Origin: Circinella umbellata
Lineage: Eukaryota > Mucoromycota > Mucoromycetes > Mucorales > Lichtheimiaceae
NCBI GenBank assembly: GCA_025093555.1
Contig: JAIWNF010000002.1
Location: forward strand, 620,001-684,000
Direction of reading: 5' to 3'
Length of the DNA: 64,000 nucleotides
The notes under the pieces were generated by a model. The model was not told the origin of the DNA. It ran no database searches and was given only the letters and a program-made list of their open reading frames with translations. Below, in pieces: positions 35,148 to 48,700 of the stretch; position 1 is the stretch's first letter; every line of letters starts with the position of its first letter. A program made the translations under genes and the position numbers.

Positions 35148-38100
35148 TTATTTAGAGTGGTGTTTTTTATTAACACTGTAACAATGGCTGTCAGTGACAG
35201 CGATAGGCAAATACTTTGATACTTTTTTCTTTTTGTTAGTATGTGGATAAGTTGTCGTTTGTTCTTGTTGACCGTTCACTGAGTCTGTTGCTACTAATGA
35301 ATAGTTTTGTTTTTCTTGTTGTTTTTGTTTTTGATGTCCATCTTTTAGTATCACTTCATCCGTGTTAGTAGAAGGAGAGGAAATTGGTATCTAAAAGAAG
35401 TAGAGTTCATATTGATAAGTTAGATTATTCAATTTTGAAAAAAATGAAGATAATTATCACATTCTTACCTCTTGCTGCTCCTCAGATAGACTTGATGGAC
35501 TTGTTGGATGTTTTAAACACTCAAGTTTCTTATGATGATTCAAATTAAAATACCCTACATCACTTGAACTTGCTGTCGCGCATGCCGATGATATAGGATT
35601 TCTTGTATCTACTATTGAACCATACTGATGATGTCTTTTTGATCGCCTTGTGTCTTCTTGTTGATTTTGAATCCTATTATTGGTACGGGTTTGAGTCGCT
35701 TTACTATTATTGCTTGAGGAGGTCGACGTAGGCGTTGTTGTTATTGTTGTAATAACGGGTATATTTGACGACGATGCTGATGCTGATGAAGTTTGTGTTG
35801 GTAGTTTATGTACTGTTCTAAGTGGGTGTTGCTTTCTTTTTGATGAAAAGGATCTTTTACGTCTGATTGGGCCTACTCCCCCTTCGCTTCCTACTTCATT
35901 TAATACATTTTGTTGTTGTTGTTGTATTCTAGTTGAAACATTGGGTAATGAAGAATGTCGAACAAGTTGTGATCTTTGAAAAAGTACGGGAGGTGAAACA
36001 TTATTACGATTATTATAGACAGGGGCTGTAGTTCTTTTATCGTTATTGTTGGTACTATCAGTGTCTTGTTTATCAATTGATGAAGCAGAGAATGTCCTTC
36101 TTGGTGTTGGTGGTTGTATTAATGAGGGTGATACTTGATCATCTTTATCAATACCATTATTATCTAATACTAAATTCCTTTCCAATCCTGAAGAATCATT
36201 GTACGCTATATTATCCGTATAATCATCCATGGGTGGAGGTGATCCTGCAATTTCATCAGTATAAAATAATGATTCTGGGTCCTCATTGTCATCTTGAATT
36301 TGTAATTTTTCAATCAATGTGTCACCACATAAACTAATAAAATAAGCAGCAACTGCAATGGACACAATAATATAGGCAAGCCAAAATTCTTGTGCAAGCT
36401 TTAATTTTTTTTTTAATGTATTTTTATTTTATATTTTTCTGTTAATTACATTCTTTATATTACCTAAATACTAGATATTTCTTTTATGTTATTTGTCATA
36501 GTAGTATATAGTGTACTTACTGCAGTTTGAGGGACAATATCACCAAAGCCAATGGTCAATTGAGTACCAAATACAAAATAAAGTCCATCCAAATAAGACC
36601 AATCTTTTTCAAGTGAACAAAAGATACCAGCACCACCAAACCAACAAATGATCAAAATAATACCCATTTTTACAATTCCAGATTTTGTAATGACTTGAAC
36701 AAGTATTTGACGATCCTTGTTATTGAGTATACCTGCAATTGTATACGTACTAAATGTTGATACATTGGATAATGATCTTGGACCTCGTCCTTGAAAATTC
36801 TTATCATTGTTATTGTTGTAGTTAGGATAAGGAGAAGTAAGATTACTACTATATGTATTATCATGATCGTTAGTGTGATCCGTGATGTCATCCTCTCGAC
36901 CTGTGATGGGTGTTTCAATAGGTGTTGAATATCGACGTTCTAAAAGAGGAGTCGTTGGACTATTACTATTATTATTAGTATTATCAAATAGTTGCTGACG
37001 GCAGTTTTGTTGATTCATCCATTTTTGACGTTGGTGTCGAGAATAATCATGAAGTGATTCCACCCGCATTAAATTGACTTTCATAATATCAGAAGATGTT
37101 CCCGTGATGACCGCTCGAATGGATAATAACATGTAACCGACAATACTAATACCAAAGACGGTATAGAGTAAGAAAAAAATACGACCTTTTGAACTTGATG
37201 GTGTGATATCACCATATCCTAATTATTACGTATCATTTGTAAATATAAAGTGCATCTCTCCGTACTTTGATAATAAAAAAAAAAAAGAAAAGAGATTTGA
37301 TATTTTTTGAAACATTTACCAATAGTAGTAATACCCGTCCAACAAAATAGAATTGATTTACTATAGGTCCAATCTTCAAGTGTCATATAGGTTAATGCAC
37401 CAATGATGACAGTTGAGCATAACATAACACTAGGTAACACAAGGCCTTTTAAAACGATAGATAATTTGGAATAAGGGTAGGATAATAACCGATCGACCGT
37501 AAAACTGAATGCTGCTAAGAAAAACATAATACTTGAACAAAGACCACTCCAAAACCCTCTTGAATAGACATACGTTGGATTATTATTTAAAATAAAAGAC
37601 GCATTGGATCGTAAAGTAAATCCATAAACAGTTGACAAGCAAAGAACTCCTAATTTTTTTTTTTTGTTTCGTTATACAAAAATTAAGCACTTTTCTGCAT
37701 AAATCTGGGTAAAAAAAAAAAAAAAAACGAACCTTGTACATAAGCTAACCATAAACACCATTTTGATACAAAGTAAAGAGACATTCGTGTTCTTGCAATT
37801 AAAAGTATTGAAATGACAATACCACAAAAAAGACTAATATAGATGGCTAATGTTTCTAACTTGTTAATGGAAACAACGGGATTTTTGTCAAATTCATGAC
37901 CAGTACCATCCCATTGACTATGATCGACTATCCAACCATTGACAGCTGTATACAACAAAAAAAAATAAAACAGAGAGATCTCGTTATTTTCAAATCAGAA
38001 AGAGGGGGAAAAAAATGAGTGGTTTACCTGCAGCACGAACGAGTATAAAAGTACCATATATTGAACCGAATGTTGCCATGCAAAAAGGAACTTCGGCAAT

Positions 38101-38556
38101 ACGACGCGATCTTGGAGTCAATGGTCGTCCTCGTTGCCATTGTAATTTCTTATCTTGAAACCATAAAGAAATTCGGGTATAAAAGAAAGAAATACTATTT
38201 ATAATCTTTTCCAAAATGGATTCATCATCTTGTTCATATTCATCCACACTTTCCCAATCTTCTCTTTCCTGTTGACACCATCCATGTTCACCCGTATGGA
38301 TTGTAGGACGTTGTGGAAAAGCAGCAAAATGAATAGTTGGTTCTTGTTGTTGTTGTTGTTGTCGATGAAGTGATTCTCTTTCTTCTTCTTCTTGATTATT
38401 GACTATTAAATTCTCGGACGTTTTGGGAGATGGAATGAATTCATCATTTGTTGAAGAGTATGTTGATGATGATGATGATAAAGAATAGGTATGATCGTCT
38501 TCTGAGATGTTATCCTCATTTTCGTCTAAATGATTCGTTGTAATTGGATCATGCAT
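35148..38556 (-). CDS. TOK-type outward-rectifier potassium channel (8TM, two pore loops)
   Basis: A plasma-membrane K+ channel of the fungal TOK1 family, about 980 aa over several exons. After an acidic, Ser/Gln-rich N-terminus come four helices. The first selectivity filter, split by an intron, reads GITTIGYGDI (about 37210-37325), and the second reads TIGFGDIV (about 36535-36560). Helices around them are clear (SVMLCSTVIIGALTYMTLEDW, MGIILIICWFGGAGIFCSLE). Between the pores is a long cytosolic insert rich in Asn/Thr/Ser. After the last helix (AYIIVSIAVAAYFISLCGD) a tail of about 370 residues is polar and low-complexity, with RRTFSASS and RRKRSFSSKR, which look like kinase sites of the PKA type; a PKA regulatory gene lies nearby but linkage means nothing by itself. 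Family assignment is secure; exact exon ends are inferred. Confidence 0.93.
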
Positions 38557-38728
38557 ATCTTGAGCAAGTCCGTTTGAATGAGGGTTGATTTTTGTTATTA
38601 TAAGAACAAGTTTTTTCTTTATTAAAAACAGAAAGTGAAAAAAGAAAGAAAAGAAGAAAGAGAAGTATACAAGGGGGGGGGGAAAGACGGCGGCGGTTAT
38701 TATTATTAGGTAAAAGTTATAATTGAGT

Positions 38729-38759
<31 letters not shown>

Positions 38760-39742
38760 CATATAACTATAACCTTTTTTCTTTTTTCAATATTAGAATA
38801 AATCATATGCGCGGTTTTTGCCAGAGGACAAGATCGTAGAATACTCTCTGCTTCTCTTATTATCATGATCCATTTTCTTCTTAATTTGAGATATTATCAT
38901 ACAACTTAATTCACGCATTCTCTTTTATTTTTGGTTTCAAGGTTTAGTCCTCTCTTTCTCTTGATTTACAATTCTTCTCTTGGTATTACAAAAAATGAAA
39001 ATCATTTGAAAAAACAAAAATCCCCTGCTTTATTTTATTATAATTTGCTTTGAATAATTCACTGCATTGATACTTTTTTTTTGTCGGAGAAAGGTATACA
39101 CAGATCGCCTATGATTCTGTACTACCATCACATTCTAAACTCTCATCCCATTTACAAGTTTCCCTGGTAGTTGGGTTCAGTATATATCAGAATCACATTG
39201 AATGAAATCGATCACTCTCATTATCATCATAAAAGAAAAATGATGTCATTATTTTGATTATTATTATATAAGTAATAGCAATGATAATAAAAATACTGTA
39301 GTGAATTACTCTTTTTCTTTATCCAGAAAAGAGAACATCTCATGGTGATAAAACTTCTTAGTAGTTGTTAATAAAGATTCATTGCATAAGTAACGTTATA
39401 ATTTATAATTTATTTTTTAACGATAAAATACACAAATAATATCTTAGTATATTAGTTATGATCTTTTTCTTCCAAGGAGAAAAAAAAAATATGAAATATT
39501 GGGTTGGCTTATTATATAAAAGTTCATATAAAAGAAAGAAAGAAAAAAAGCATTATACAACTTAAAAAAAATAAAGGATAGGTCTCTCTCTTTCCATGCC
39601 TTCATAGAAATTGTCAACTACCAAATATGGGACTAGTAGACCCAAATTGTGTCGGAGAATGGAAAACCGGAGAGCGAGTTCAGATTGCCTTTTGATATAG
39701 GCAGGTTGGCGAGAATCATAGAACCTCCTTTTCGAATCCAAT
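38557..39742. other. Divergent intergenic region
   Basis: Between the K+ channel (-) and eS26 (+), so it likely contains both promoters. It has a G run and CGG repeats near 38671-38697, an AT run (38728-38753) and, just upstream of the eS26 start, a pyrimidine tract (about 39582-39594) of the kind seen at ribosomal-protein start sites. No other gene is supportable. Confidence 0.5.
38728..38753. repeat. AT dinucleotide microsatellite
   Basis: A simple alternating A/T run read directly from the sequence, upstream of the potassium channel gene. Confidence 0.95.
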
Positions 39743-40650
39743 ATGGTATGTAACAAGACCCCCAACCCAGTAACAAACATCCATTACGATAGCGTATCCA
39801 TCCATCCACGAAATCATCCATACGACATATTTATTATAGAAATCTATTCTATTATCAAAACGAAAGAGACGACATTCACTTTTTTTTTAATTATCCATTT
39901 TTTGATGTGGTGGTTGGATACGCTATCCTAATGAATTTCCAACAAAAAAAAAACCACCCAATTTTACAATATATAAAATTGCTTAATTATTAAACTTATT
40001 TCTGCTTTTTTTTTCAAAATAGACCTGCAAGAGAAGAAACAACGGACGCAACAAGCACGGTCGCGGCCACAACAAGTTCGTTCGCTGCATTAACTGCTCC
40101 CGCTGTGTCCCCAAGGTAAGGAAGCAAAAGAATTAAAAATAAAAAAAGAGAACATTCATGACCAAAAAAAAAAAAAAGATTAGCTCAGGGCAATTAATTA
40201 ATATGTATTTTTTTTTATTGTTGTTATTATTGATAAAAGGACAAGGCCATCAAGCGCTTCAACGTCCGTAACATGGTCGAAGCTGCTGCCGTCCGTGATC
40301 TTCAAGAAGCTTCCGTCTACGAGGGTAAGATATATTATTCTTATTATTACTACTTTTTTTTCAGTTTGACTCACTATATAAAATGACTTTTTATAGAATA
40401 TGCCATTCCCAAGTTGTACGTCAAGCTCCACTACTGCGTCTCGTGCGCTATTCACGCCCGAGTTGTCCGTGTCCGTTCGGTTGTTGACCGTCGTGTCCGT
40501 ACTCCTCCCCCAAGATTCCGTTTCACCAAGGTAAAGATAATATTGAAGAGATGAGAGAGAAAAAAAAAGACACGGATGAAACCCCTTCCCCATATATATG
40601 TAACTAACATTGTTTTTTTAATTATTATGAAATTTTTGTAGAAGGCCTAA
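39743..40650 (+). CDS. RPS26: Ribosomal protein eS26
   Basis: A small-subunit ribosomal protein near the mRNA exit channel. Exons at 40023-40115, 40240-40324, about 40397-40530 and 40642-40650 give [51 protein letters not shown] and [20 protein letters not shown], then [12 protein letters not shown] and stop. The zinc-binding Cys pairs CxxC (INCSRC and YCVSC) are intact. The first of these exons starts in phase 0 without a Met, so an exon carrying only the initiator is needed. The ATG at 39743-39745, followed at once by a GTATGT donor, fits and would leave a 277-nt first intron. The C-terminus is shorter than in animals. Coding DNA is much less AT-rich than the surroundings, as expected for a highly expressed gene. 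The body is certain; the first exon is inferred. Confidence 0.88.
39782..39933. repeat. Inverted repeat with GATA-N3-TATC cores in the eS26 first intron
   Basis: CATTACGATAGCGTATCCA near 39782-39801 and the reverse complement of the stretch near 39910-39933 (TGGATACGCTATCCTAATG) match over about 20-25 nt with three or four differences. The core GATAGCGTATC is itself a short palindrome, so these may be two copies of a protein-binding site rather than transposon ends. Confidence 0.6.
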
Positions 40651-40822
40651 ATATCTTGGAATGTGTGAACGTTCTTGTAGTTTCAATTTTTCTTTATAAC
40701 AAATTCTTCTTTCTTTTTGTTGTTGGAAAAATAAAAAAAAAACATATAAAAAAAATTCACTCTATCAAGGGAAATTTTTTGTTTGGATGTGTGGCTGGCT
40801 GTTTTTTTCTTTTGTATTGATC

Positions 40823-40825
<3 letters not shown>

Positions 40826-40857
<32 letters not shown>
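40826..40857. repeat. TA dinucleotide microsatellite
   Basis: A simple alternating T/A run about 175 bp after the eS26 stop codon. Confidence 0.95.
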
Positions 40858-40858
<1 letters not shown>

Positions 40859-42209
40859 GATTTCTGGACAATTGAATATACAAGTTGTTGAAAAGAGGAT
40901 GAGCAAGTGTATTCTAAAGTGTGAAGTAACTTATTTAGGAATCTTGAGAGAGAGTATAATGAAGAACTCTTATTTTTAATTTTTGTCAGAGAAAAGCTTA
41001 CTGATTTATAAAGCAATTTTTATGATACTGTAACCTCGCTGTCGGTTCTTATTGAATACATGGTAACATATATATTACTTGTTTTTGGTGCAATAGCATA
41101 AGAGTTTTCAAAGTTATTTTAATTAACTTAGAATCACGTTTGAAATCGTCGTACTCTATTTACGTTATATATACTTTTGCACATACCGTCTATATAGATA
41201 GTGTTGCTCTTGCATATGTTGCACTCCTAACGAGGTGGGTCATAGTTTGTCTTCGTTGAGCAAGATAATATGTACGGACAAGGATTATATAATATTCACT
41301 TTTGATTGTTGCTCAGTTACTGTCAATATTCTGTTATAAAAATTAACAAATAGTCTGTGTCTGTGGCATCTTGTAAGTTTAATCATATATCACTGTTTTC
41401 TGTTATGAAACTAACGTACTTAACCTTTCATATCTATCATCCGTGTAATTGGAACAATAAATGAGCTGATATTCCATTTAAATAACAACAGATACTTACC
41501 ATGATACGTAGAACACACGTTAGCTTTTTTTTGTCGTTAGTATTCATACTGCTAAGGCTACGTATTAAATTTGGAAAGCTTCTTATTGTTCTGTGAGTTA
41601 ATAGTGTACGTATTTGTATTAAACTGTTGAACATCAAAAGACGAATATTCAACTCTTTAGTGGATTGAACTGTTCGTACTGTGATCCACAAACTTTCAAA
41701 GCCCCCTCCCCCCATAAAAAGCAAAAACGCTTTATGGGATTAATAGACTTTTTTTTTTCTTTTTGAGTTAGCACCGCTCTACTTTTATATATATATATAT
41801 ATATATAAACACCAACGATGTGCCACAAAAGCATCTCTTTAACATAGAGAAACCAAGATTTAATTTATCATATGTCATCAGTTATCTTTCTAAATAATCT
41901 TTTTGATAATCAACTCCCTCCAGATAATACACATTCGTTTTTTACTAATCAGTTGACGTGCACTGCAAGTTGATGGCTTGCACTTGATTATTTGTCTATT
42001 TTGATAGTATAAACAAATGCGAATCATTAGGAAAAAAAACAATGATCTATCTGTTTTATTTTATTTTTTTTGGTCACACAGGTTATGGGAAATAAGCAAT
42101 GAACCCCCGTTTCTCTTTCTTAACGTTATGCCACCCTTTTTTTTTGGGGGGGGAAACAGATATAAGATATATGTGATGAAATTAAATACCGTTACAGTAT
42201 AATATATTA

Positions 42210-42236
42210 CTTTTACTATATTCAATATAGTAAAAG
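42210..42236. repeat. Perfect 27-bp palindrome
   Basis: CTTTTACTATATT, one central C, then its exact reverse complement. It lies about 530 bp upstream of the mannosidase ATG. It may be a binding site for a dimeric factor or a cruciform-forming sequence. Confidence 0.8.
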
Positions 42237-42765
42237 AGTCTAAATAAGTTAAAAAAGGGTCATTTAAAATTGAAAACGCAAAAAAAAAAAGGCACATCCG
42301 CGGATACAGTGACAGGAAAACTTTTTTTTTTCTCGTAGTACCTTTTTAAAATTATCGAGTGAATGAAAATAAATACACACGCTGTTTGTTGTTGTTGCTT
42401 CTTCTTTACCTTCTTCTTTTACCATTGATGTATTCTCAATTAGAGTAGTTGTTAGTCTATAATTAAGATTTCAAGTTTTTCCCATGGATCCTGTGCGCTA
42501 CAAATAAAGTATTCTACTACATTTAATTTATAATCTGATAACCCATCTTATTCTTATTATGAAAAATGGGGTCGGTCAATGAATTTTGACCTCTTCTTGT
42601 GTTCCCTTCATGAGCATTCTTTGCCTCTCACACACCAAATAAGTTTTTTTTTTTTTTACTTGCGTTGTGTGTGCCTGTGTGCATAAGTACTTTTCTTTCT
42701 CTCTCTCTCTTTTTTTTTCCTGTTGTTTTTTTTTCTCTCCACATATACACATACACATAATATTA

Positions 42766-45700
42766 ATGAACGATCCGCGTCACTTTGATTCGCGGTACCG
42801 CGGTCCTGAGAGTTTAGAAACTCCAAAGATGATTCGTAGCATTACGATCGATCGTTGTAGTAACTTTACAAGTGGTGGAGCGAATGGAAATGACATTAAT
42901 CTTTTATCACAATTATATAAAGCGCGAACCAATTCAGGTAAAAATATATATATTTTAATGAAAAAAGAATATTTTCCATTTTTTTTTTTTTTTTTTTTTT
43001 GGCCACCCACCTTAATTATGAGTGGCTCAAAGTATTAAAGGACTCAACTCTTCTTCTTTTCTTGGATTACCCTATTAGAGGAATTTATTTCGTTGCTAGT
43101 TTACAGTGTTCCTGATCTTCGACGGATCCCTTTTAATGAAGCTATTCAACAAGAATTTAGACCAACACGATTAGGAGAGTGGTTCGGTCCATCGTGGGTA
43201 AAGCCAAAAAAAAGAGAAAGATAATTGTGTGGGTGAAGTGCATATAAACTATGGTAACTTAAAAAAAAAGGGGGATTTTTAAAATTATTATTATACATTT
43301 TTTAGTCAACACATTGGTTTCACGTTCAATTACGTATTCCCAATGAATTTGCTGGTGAAGAAGTTCATTTTATTTGGAATGCTGATAATGAAGCTTTGAT
43401 TTGGAGTATTGATGGTTTACCCTTACAAGGACTTACGGGTGGAGGTATGGGTTATCAGTATTAATTGATAAAAATAATCCGATTATGCGGAATTTAGATA
43501 ACAAAAAAAAAAAAAAATATGACAACATTTTTACTTTTGTACTCATGTATTATTATAACTGTTTAGCTGGTAGTGATGCACGTCACGAATATATTCTTAC
43601 GACCAATGCACAAGGTGGAGAAATTATTCAATTTTATATCGAGATGGCATGTAATGGAATGTTTGGTGCTGGTAATGGTTTAATTGGTCCTCCAGATCCC
43701 AATCGTTTCTTCAACTTGAATGAGTTGGTAAGAGAAGTTCTTTCTTTAATTTATATGGATTTGAACCATTCGTATGAGAAGAAGTAAAAGAAAAAGAGGA
43801 GGGGGGGGGAGCTGTATAAACGGGAGGATGGAATATCTAAAAATTGAAAAAAAAAGCACTCCAAATGGATCATATTTACTGAAACTATGATCATGTCAGG
43901 ATCTTGCTGTTCCAAATCGGCGTGCCTGGGATCTTTTGTATGACTTTCAAATTATTCTTGGTATGGCGAGAGATCTGCCACCAGATTCACTTAGGGCCGC
44001 ACAAGCGTTGTACACATCAAACAAAATTGTCAACACTTTCCATCCTGGGAGTGATGATAGTATTGAAGAATGTTTGAAGATTGCAAATAAGTTTTTGAGT
44101 GCTAAAAATGGTGATTCACAACATGATATTATTGCACTAGGCCATTGCCACATTGGTATATAAACTATTGAAATCTCTTTTTTTTTCTCTTCGAAAGGTG
44201 AAGTGGGGATGGTGATGGGTGTGTGGGGAAAGGAGGTCTGAGATAAAAAAAAAAACAAAATCTAGATCTCTGTGTACTATGGTGATACATTTGAAAAGAT
44301 GGATGGAGAATTATAATAGTAGAATAAATATAATTAAATAGTGTGAACTCTTTTTTATTTAGATACTGGGTGGTTATGGCCTTTTGAAGAAACAATTCGT
44401 AAAGCAGCAAGAAGTTGGTCTTCTCAAATTGATTTAATGGATCGATATCCTGAGTACAAATTTATTTGTTCCCAAGCACAACAATATGAATGGGTCAAAG
44501 ATAACTATCCAGCCCTTTGGGATCGAATTAAAGAAAAAATCTCAACGGGTCAATTTTTACCTACTGGAGGAGTAAGTAGTATAAATAGAGGCCTTCCAGG
44601 TTATTTTATTTTTACTGTTATATTACCTGATATGTATATACTAAATACGATGATTAGACATGGATTGAAATGGATACTAATATGCCTAGTGGAGAATCAC
44701 TTTGCCGACAATTTTTACTGGGGTAAAAAAAAAAAAAAACCAAACTGTGGGGATGTCTTTTTTTTTTTATAATTAATCTTTTTTTTCCTGTCATATAATT
44801 CAGTCAAAGATTCTATGAAGAACATTTTGGTAAACGATGTAAAATCTTTTGGTTACCTGATTCTTTCGGTTATGCATCACAAGTAAATTCCTATTTTTTT
44901 TTGTTTTATAAGTTCTTTTCTGGAAAAAAACAACAACAAGAACAACAAAAAGATGATATAAGGATAAGATGAACTAACCTTTATTATTATTTTGATTGAT
45001 AGCTTCCACAACTGATGCATCTTGCTGATATGAAATACTTTTTCACCCAGAAACTTTCGTGGAACAATGTTAATAAAGTAATTGTGTAACATAGTAACTG
45101 AAAAATTGTGGGAACACAAAACAATTTGTAACACACAATGCTCTTTTTTTTTTATAGTTTCCATTTAGTACTTTCTGGTGGGTCGGACTTGATGGCACTA
45201 AAGCATTGACACATATGGCACCATCTGAGACTTATAATGCCCAATGTACTCCTGAAGAACTTATTCGAACGTTAGTTATATATTCTTTTGAACATATGGA
45301 AAAGGAAGTTCAGATGAAATAGAAAAGGAAAAAGAAAGATAAAAAACCAATTGGATGAACGAGAGAGAGAGAGAGAGAGAGCGTGTGTGTGTGTGTGTGT
45401 GTGAGAAGGGGGGGGGAAGTAATTGGGAAAGCATAATTAAAAATTATTCATTCTTTTATCTATTTATATGATTTAGTGTTCGAAATCATCGAGACAAAGA
45501 ATATTCTAACACTAGTTTATTGGTATATGGGAATGGAGATGGAGGAGGAGGACCATTAGCAAGTATGATTGAACGTCTAAGAAGAATGAAGAATGTTGTA
45601 CGTATTTTGTAGTTAAGAGAAAAAGAAAATTAGGCATTTCGAGTTACTGTGTTTATTGTTTTATATTATAAGAGGAATAATAACCAAGTTTACTAATTAT

Positions 45701-48700
45701 AAAATAAATAGGACGGTTTACCAAAGGTTGAAATGGGTGCACCCAGTGATTTCTATGAAAAACTAGAAAGAGAAACGCCTGTACTAGCCACTTGGACAGG
45801 TGAAATGGTAAATAACAAATAAAACTTATTATTATGATGAATGACTAGATTAACCTTAATTTTTTTTTATGTTTTGATGTAGTATTTTGAATTACATCGA
45901 GGTATCTTTACAACACATGCTCTTTGCAAAAAGTTCAATCGTAGTTGTGAACTATTATTACGTGATGTTGAAATTCTTGCTACAATGGCACATATTGTCG
46001 ACACTGAAAACTATGAGTAAGTGAGCACTAGGATCTAGCTATTTATTAAAGAAACATGTATACATTGGATACATGAAACTTATTACCACCATTATTTAGA
46101 TATCCAAAAGCAGATCTGGATCAATTTTGGAAAATGATTGGATTAATTCAATTTCATGACGTTATGTCTGGATCAGCCATTGAAATGGTTTATGATGATT
46201 GTTTACAAATGTATGCCAAGGTTGATATGCTTGCAAAACAGACACGTGGAGCTCTCATTAATAAACTTTTGGATTTGGACAGTACATCAATTTCCGAGGG
46301 AAAACAAGGTAAGATGACTCGCATGAAAATATACATTATATCATAGGATGACTTGTGCAACCACTAATCTTTTTTTTTTTTTCAAAAAAAATTATGTACA
46401 TAAGCTCTTGCTGTAATAAACACATTGTCATGGCCAAGACGTGAAGTTATTGAAGTTCCATTGGATGAACAATTACCTACTATGAAACAATATTCTGCAT
46501 TTGGTCGAACAGGTTATGCATTAGGTATATAATAGTCACGAGATCATATCTATATATTTTATTTTTTCTTTGGTCATGGTTTCTGGCTTACTTATATATA
46601 TTATTATTAGTGGAAAACGTTCCCCCTCTTGGTGTGAAGGGTTTTAACTTTGTAGAAGAACCTGAATATGAGCCTGTCAAAGTTTCTACAGATAACAACA
46701 ACAACATTGTGATGGAAAATATTTATATTCGTGCCACTTTTGACAAATCTGGTCATCTTATTGGACTTACTGACAAAAAATTAGAGTATGTAGGGTGTTT
46801 TGTACATATATCTCATTGTGTCTAATGTCTTTTTCCTATAATTTTTCTTTTTTAGTCGACCCTTAATAAGACCAGATGAACGCGGTAATGTTTTCAAGAT
46901 GTATGAAGATATTGTAAGTAAAAAAAAAAAGTGTATGTGGTTGGAAAGTAGGGTGAGGGGCAAACAATGTGCTATCTATCTTGCTAACGATACATTTTTG
47001 TTTTTTAATTAAATCTATTAAAAGCCTTTGTTCTGGGATGGTAAGTTTTACAATTAATTTTTGAGAAGCATGATATCAAATAAATAATATAGCTAAAAAA
47101 AACCATCTTGATTATTATTATTTTCTTAGCTTGGGATGGTAAGTGATTTTTTTTTTATTTTACTGATATACCAAAAAAAAAAAAAAACGACTGTTTTATC
47201 AATGATGATTTAATTGACTTGAAAAAAAATAATGTTATAGTTGAAATATATCATCTGGAAAAGGGAAGAGTTGTTGAAGAAGGTTCAGTGCAGCTATTAG
47301 AGCAGGGACCTTTACGTGCTGCACTTTTGGTTGAAAAACGAATTTCAGATACAAGTCGTTTACGGCAAATTGTTGTAATGACAGCAGTATCTCGTCGTAT
47401 TGATTTTGAAACAGAAGTGGATTGGAACGAGAATAGACAATTCTTAGTAAGGTTTTTCTTTTTTAAAGAAAAAAAGACGTGTAATTTATATGGATCTGTA
47501 ATGGTCAGAACAATGACTAATGATGCTCATTGTATATATCATTCAAAACATATAATAGAAAGTAGAGTTTGCATGGGATATTATGGCTGATAAGGTATAT
47601 GAAAAAAGGTTTCCCATAGATGAACTAAAAGCGGGGGGATTAACACAAAATTCTATTGTTATAGGTTACTTATGAGACACAATATGGTACGGTCCAAAGA
47701 CCTACACATTATAATACATCATGGGATAGTGCAAAATTCGAAGTGGCTGGCCACAAATTTGCGGATATCTCGGAATACGGATATGGTGTAGCATTATTAA
47801 ATGACTGCAAGTATGGTTATGCTGCTCATAAGAACGTTGTTCGACTTTCTCTTATTCGGTCACCTAAGGTAAAGAATATAATTGTGCCAATGTGTTATTG
47901 TTATTGTTTATTATTTCTGACTTTTTTTTTGTTTGTACTTTTGCATAATTTTTAAAAAATTCACTATAGGCACCCGATTCTAATTGTGATATAGGCCATC
48001 ATGTTTTCAAATATGCTATTTATCCCCATGAGGGACATTTTATGCAATCCGACGTTGTACGAGAAGGTTATAATTTCAATGTACCTCTTTTAACCAAGTG
48101 AGTTTCATTCTTTCTTCTTGTCACCAATGATAGTCATGGGGAGATTGACCTTATTCTTATCGTGTAATTTTATTATTGTTAATGTTATTAGAGTAATCCC
48201 TCAAGCGAAAACAAATGCTGTGTCCAATGCATTCCCAAAATTCCGACTTGAGGAAGCACCTAATGTTGTTATGGATACCCTTAAACGAGCAGAAGATAGT
48301 AATGATATTATCATTCGATTATATGAAGCATATGGTGGTCATGCGAGAGCACGTTTGATGTGGTACGTAAACGAAAAAAAAAAGTTAAAAATGACGGAGG
48401 ACAGAAACGTAGATATATACAAATATAGGACATGAGAACTCACACTCTTTTGACTTGATAACAACAATAGCTCGTTGCCAATGAAATCGGTTTCTCGTTG
48501 TAATATTTTGGAGGATGAAATGGAAGCAATACAAATTACAACGCAACCAGGCTCTGCGGTAGATCGAACGTTTAGTACAAATTTAAGGGTACTTGATGAT
48601 GATATTGTTGAACTTCATCAACAAAATGAAGTACGTAGACAAGCTGAAGGAATTTTATTAAATGTTGGTCCCTTCCAAGTTGTCACTTTAAAAATTTCAC

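Larger units (their letters stand above)
40651..42765. other. Long intergenic region
   Basis: About 2.1 kb between eS26 and the alpha-mannosidase. It contains TA runs at 40826-40857 and 41786-41808, a G-rich run near 42147 and the 27-bp palindrome at 42210-42236. Open frames here lack family motifs. Confidence 0.55.

Noticed and set aside
39562..39821. Two overlapping minus-strand frames of 72 and 62 aa
   Set aside because: Neither has a family match. They overlap the eS26 promoter and first intron and its inverted repeat, and they compete for the same DNA in two frames.
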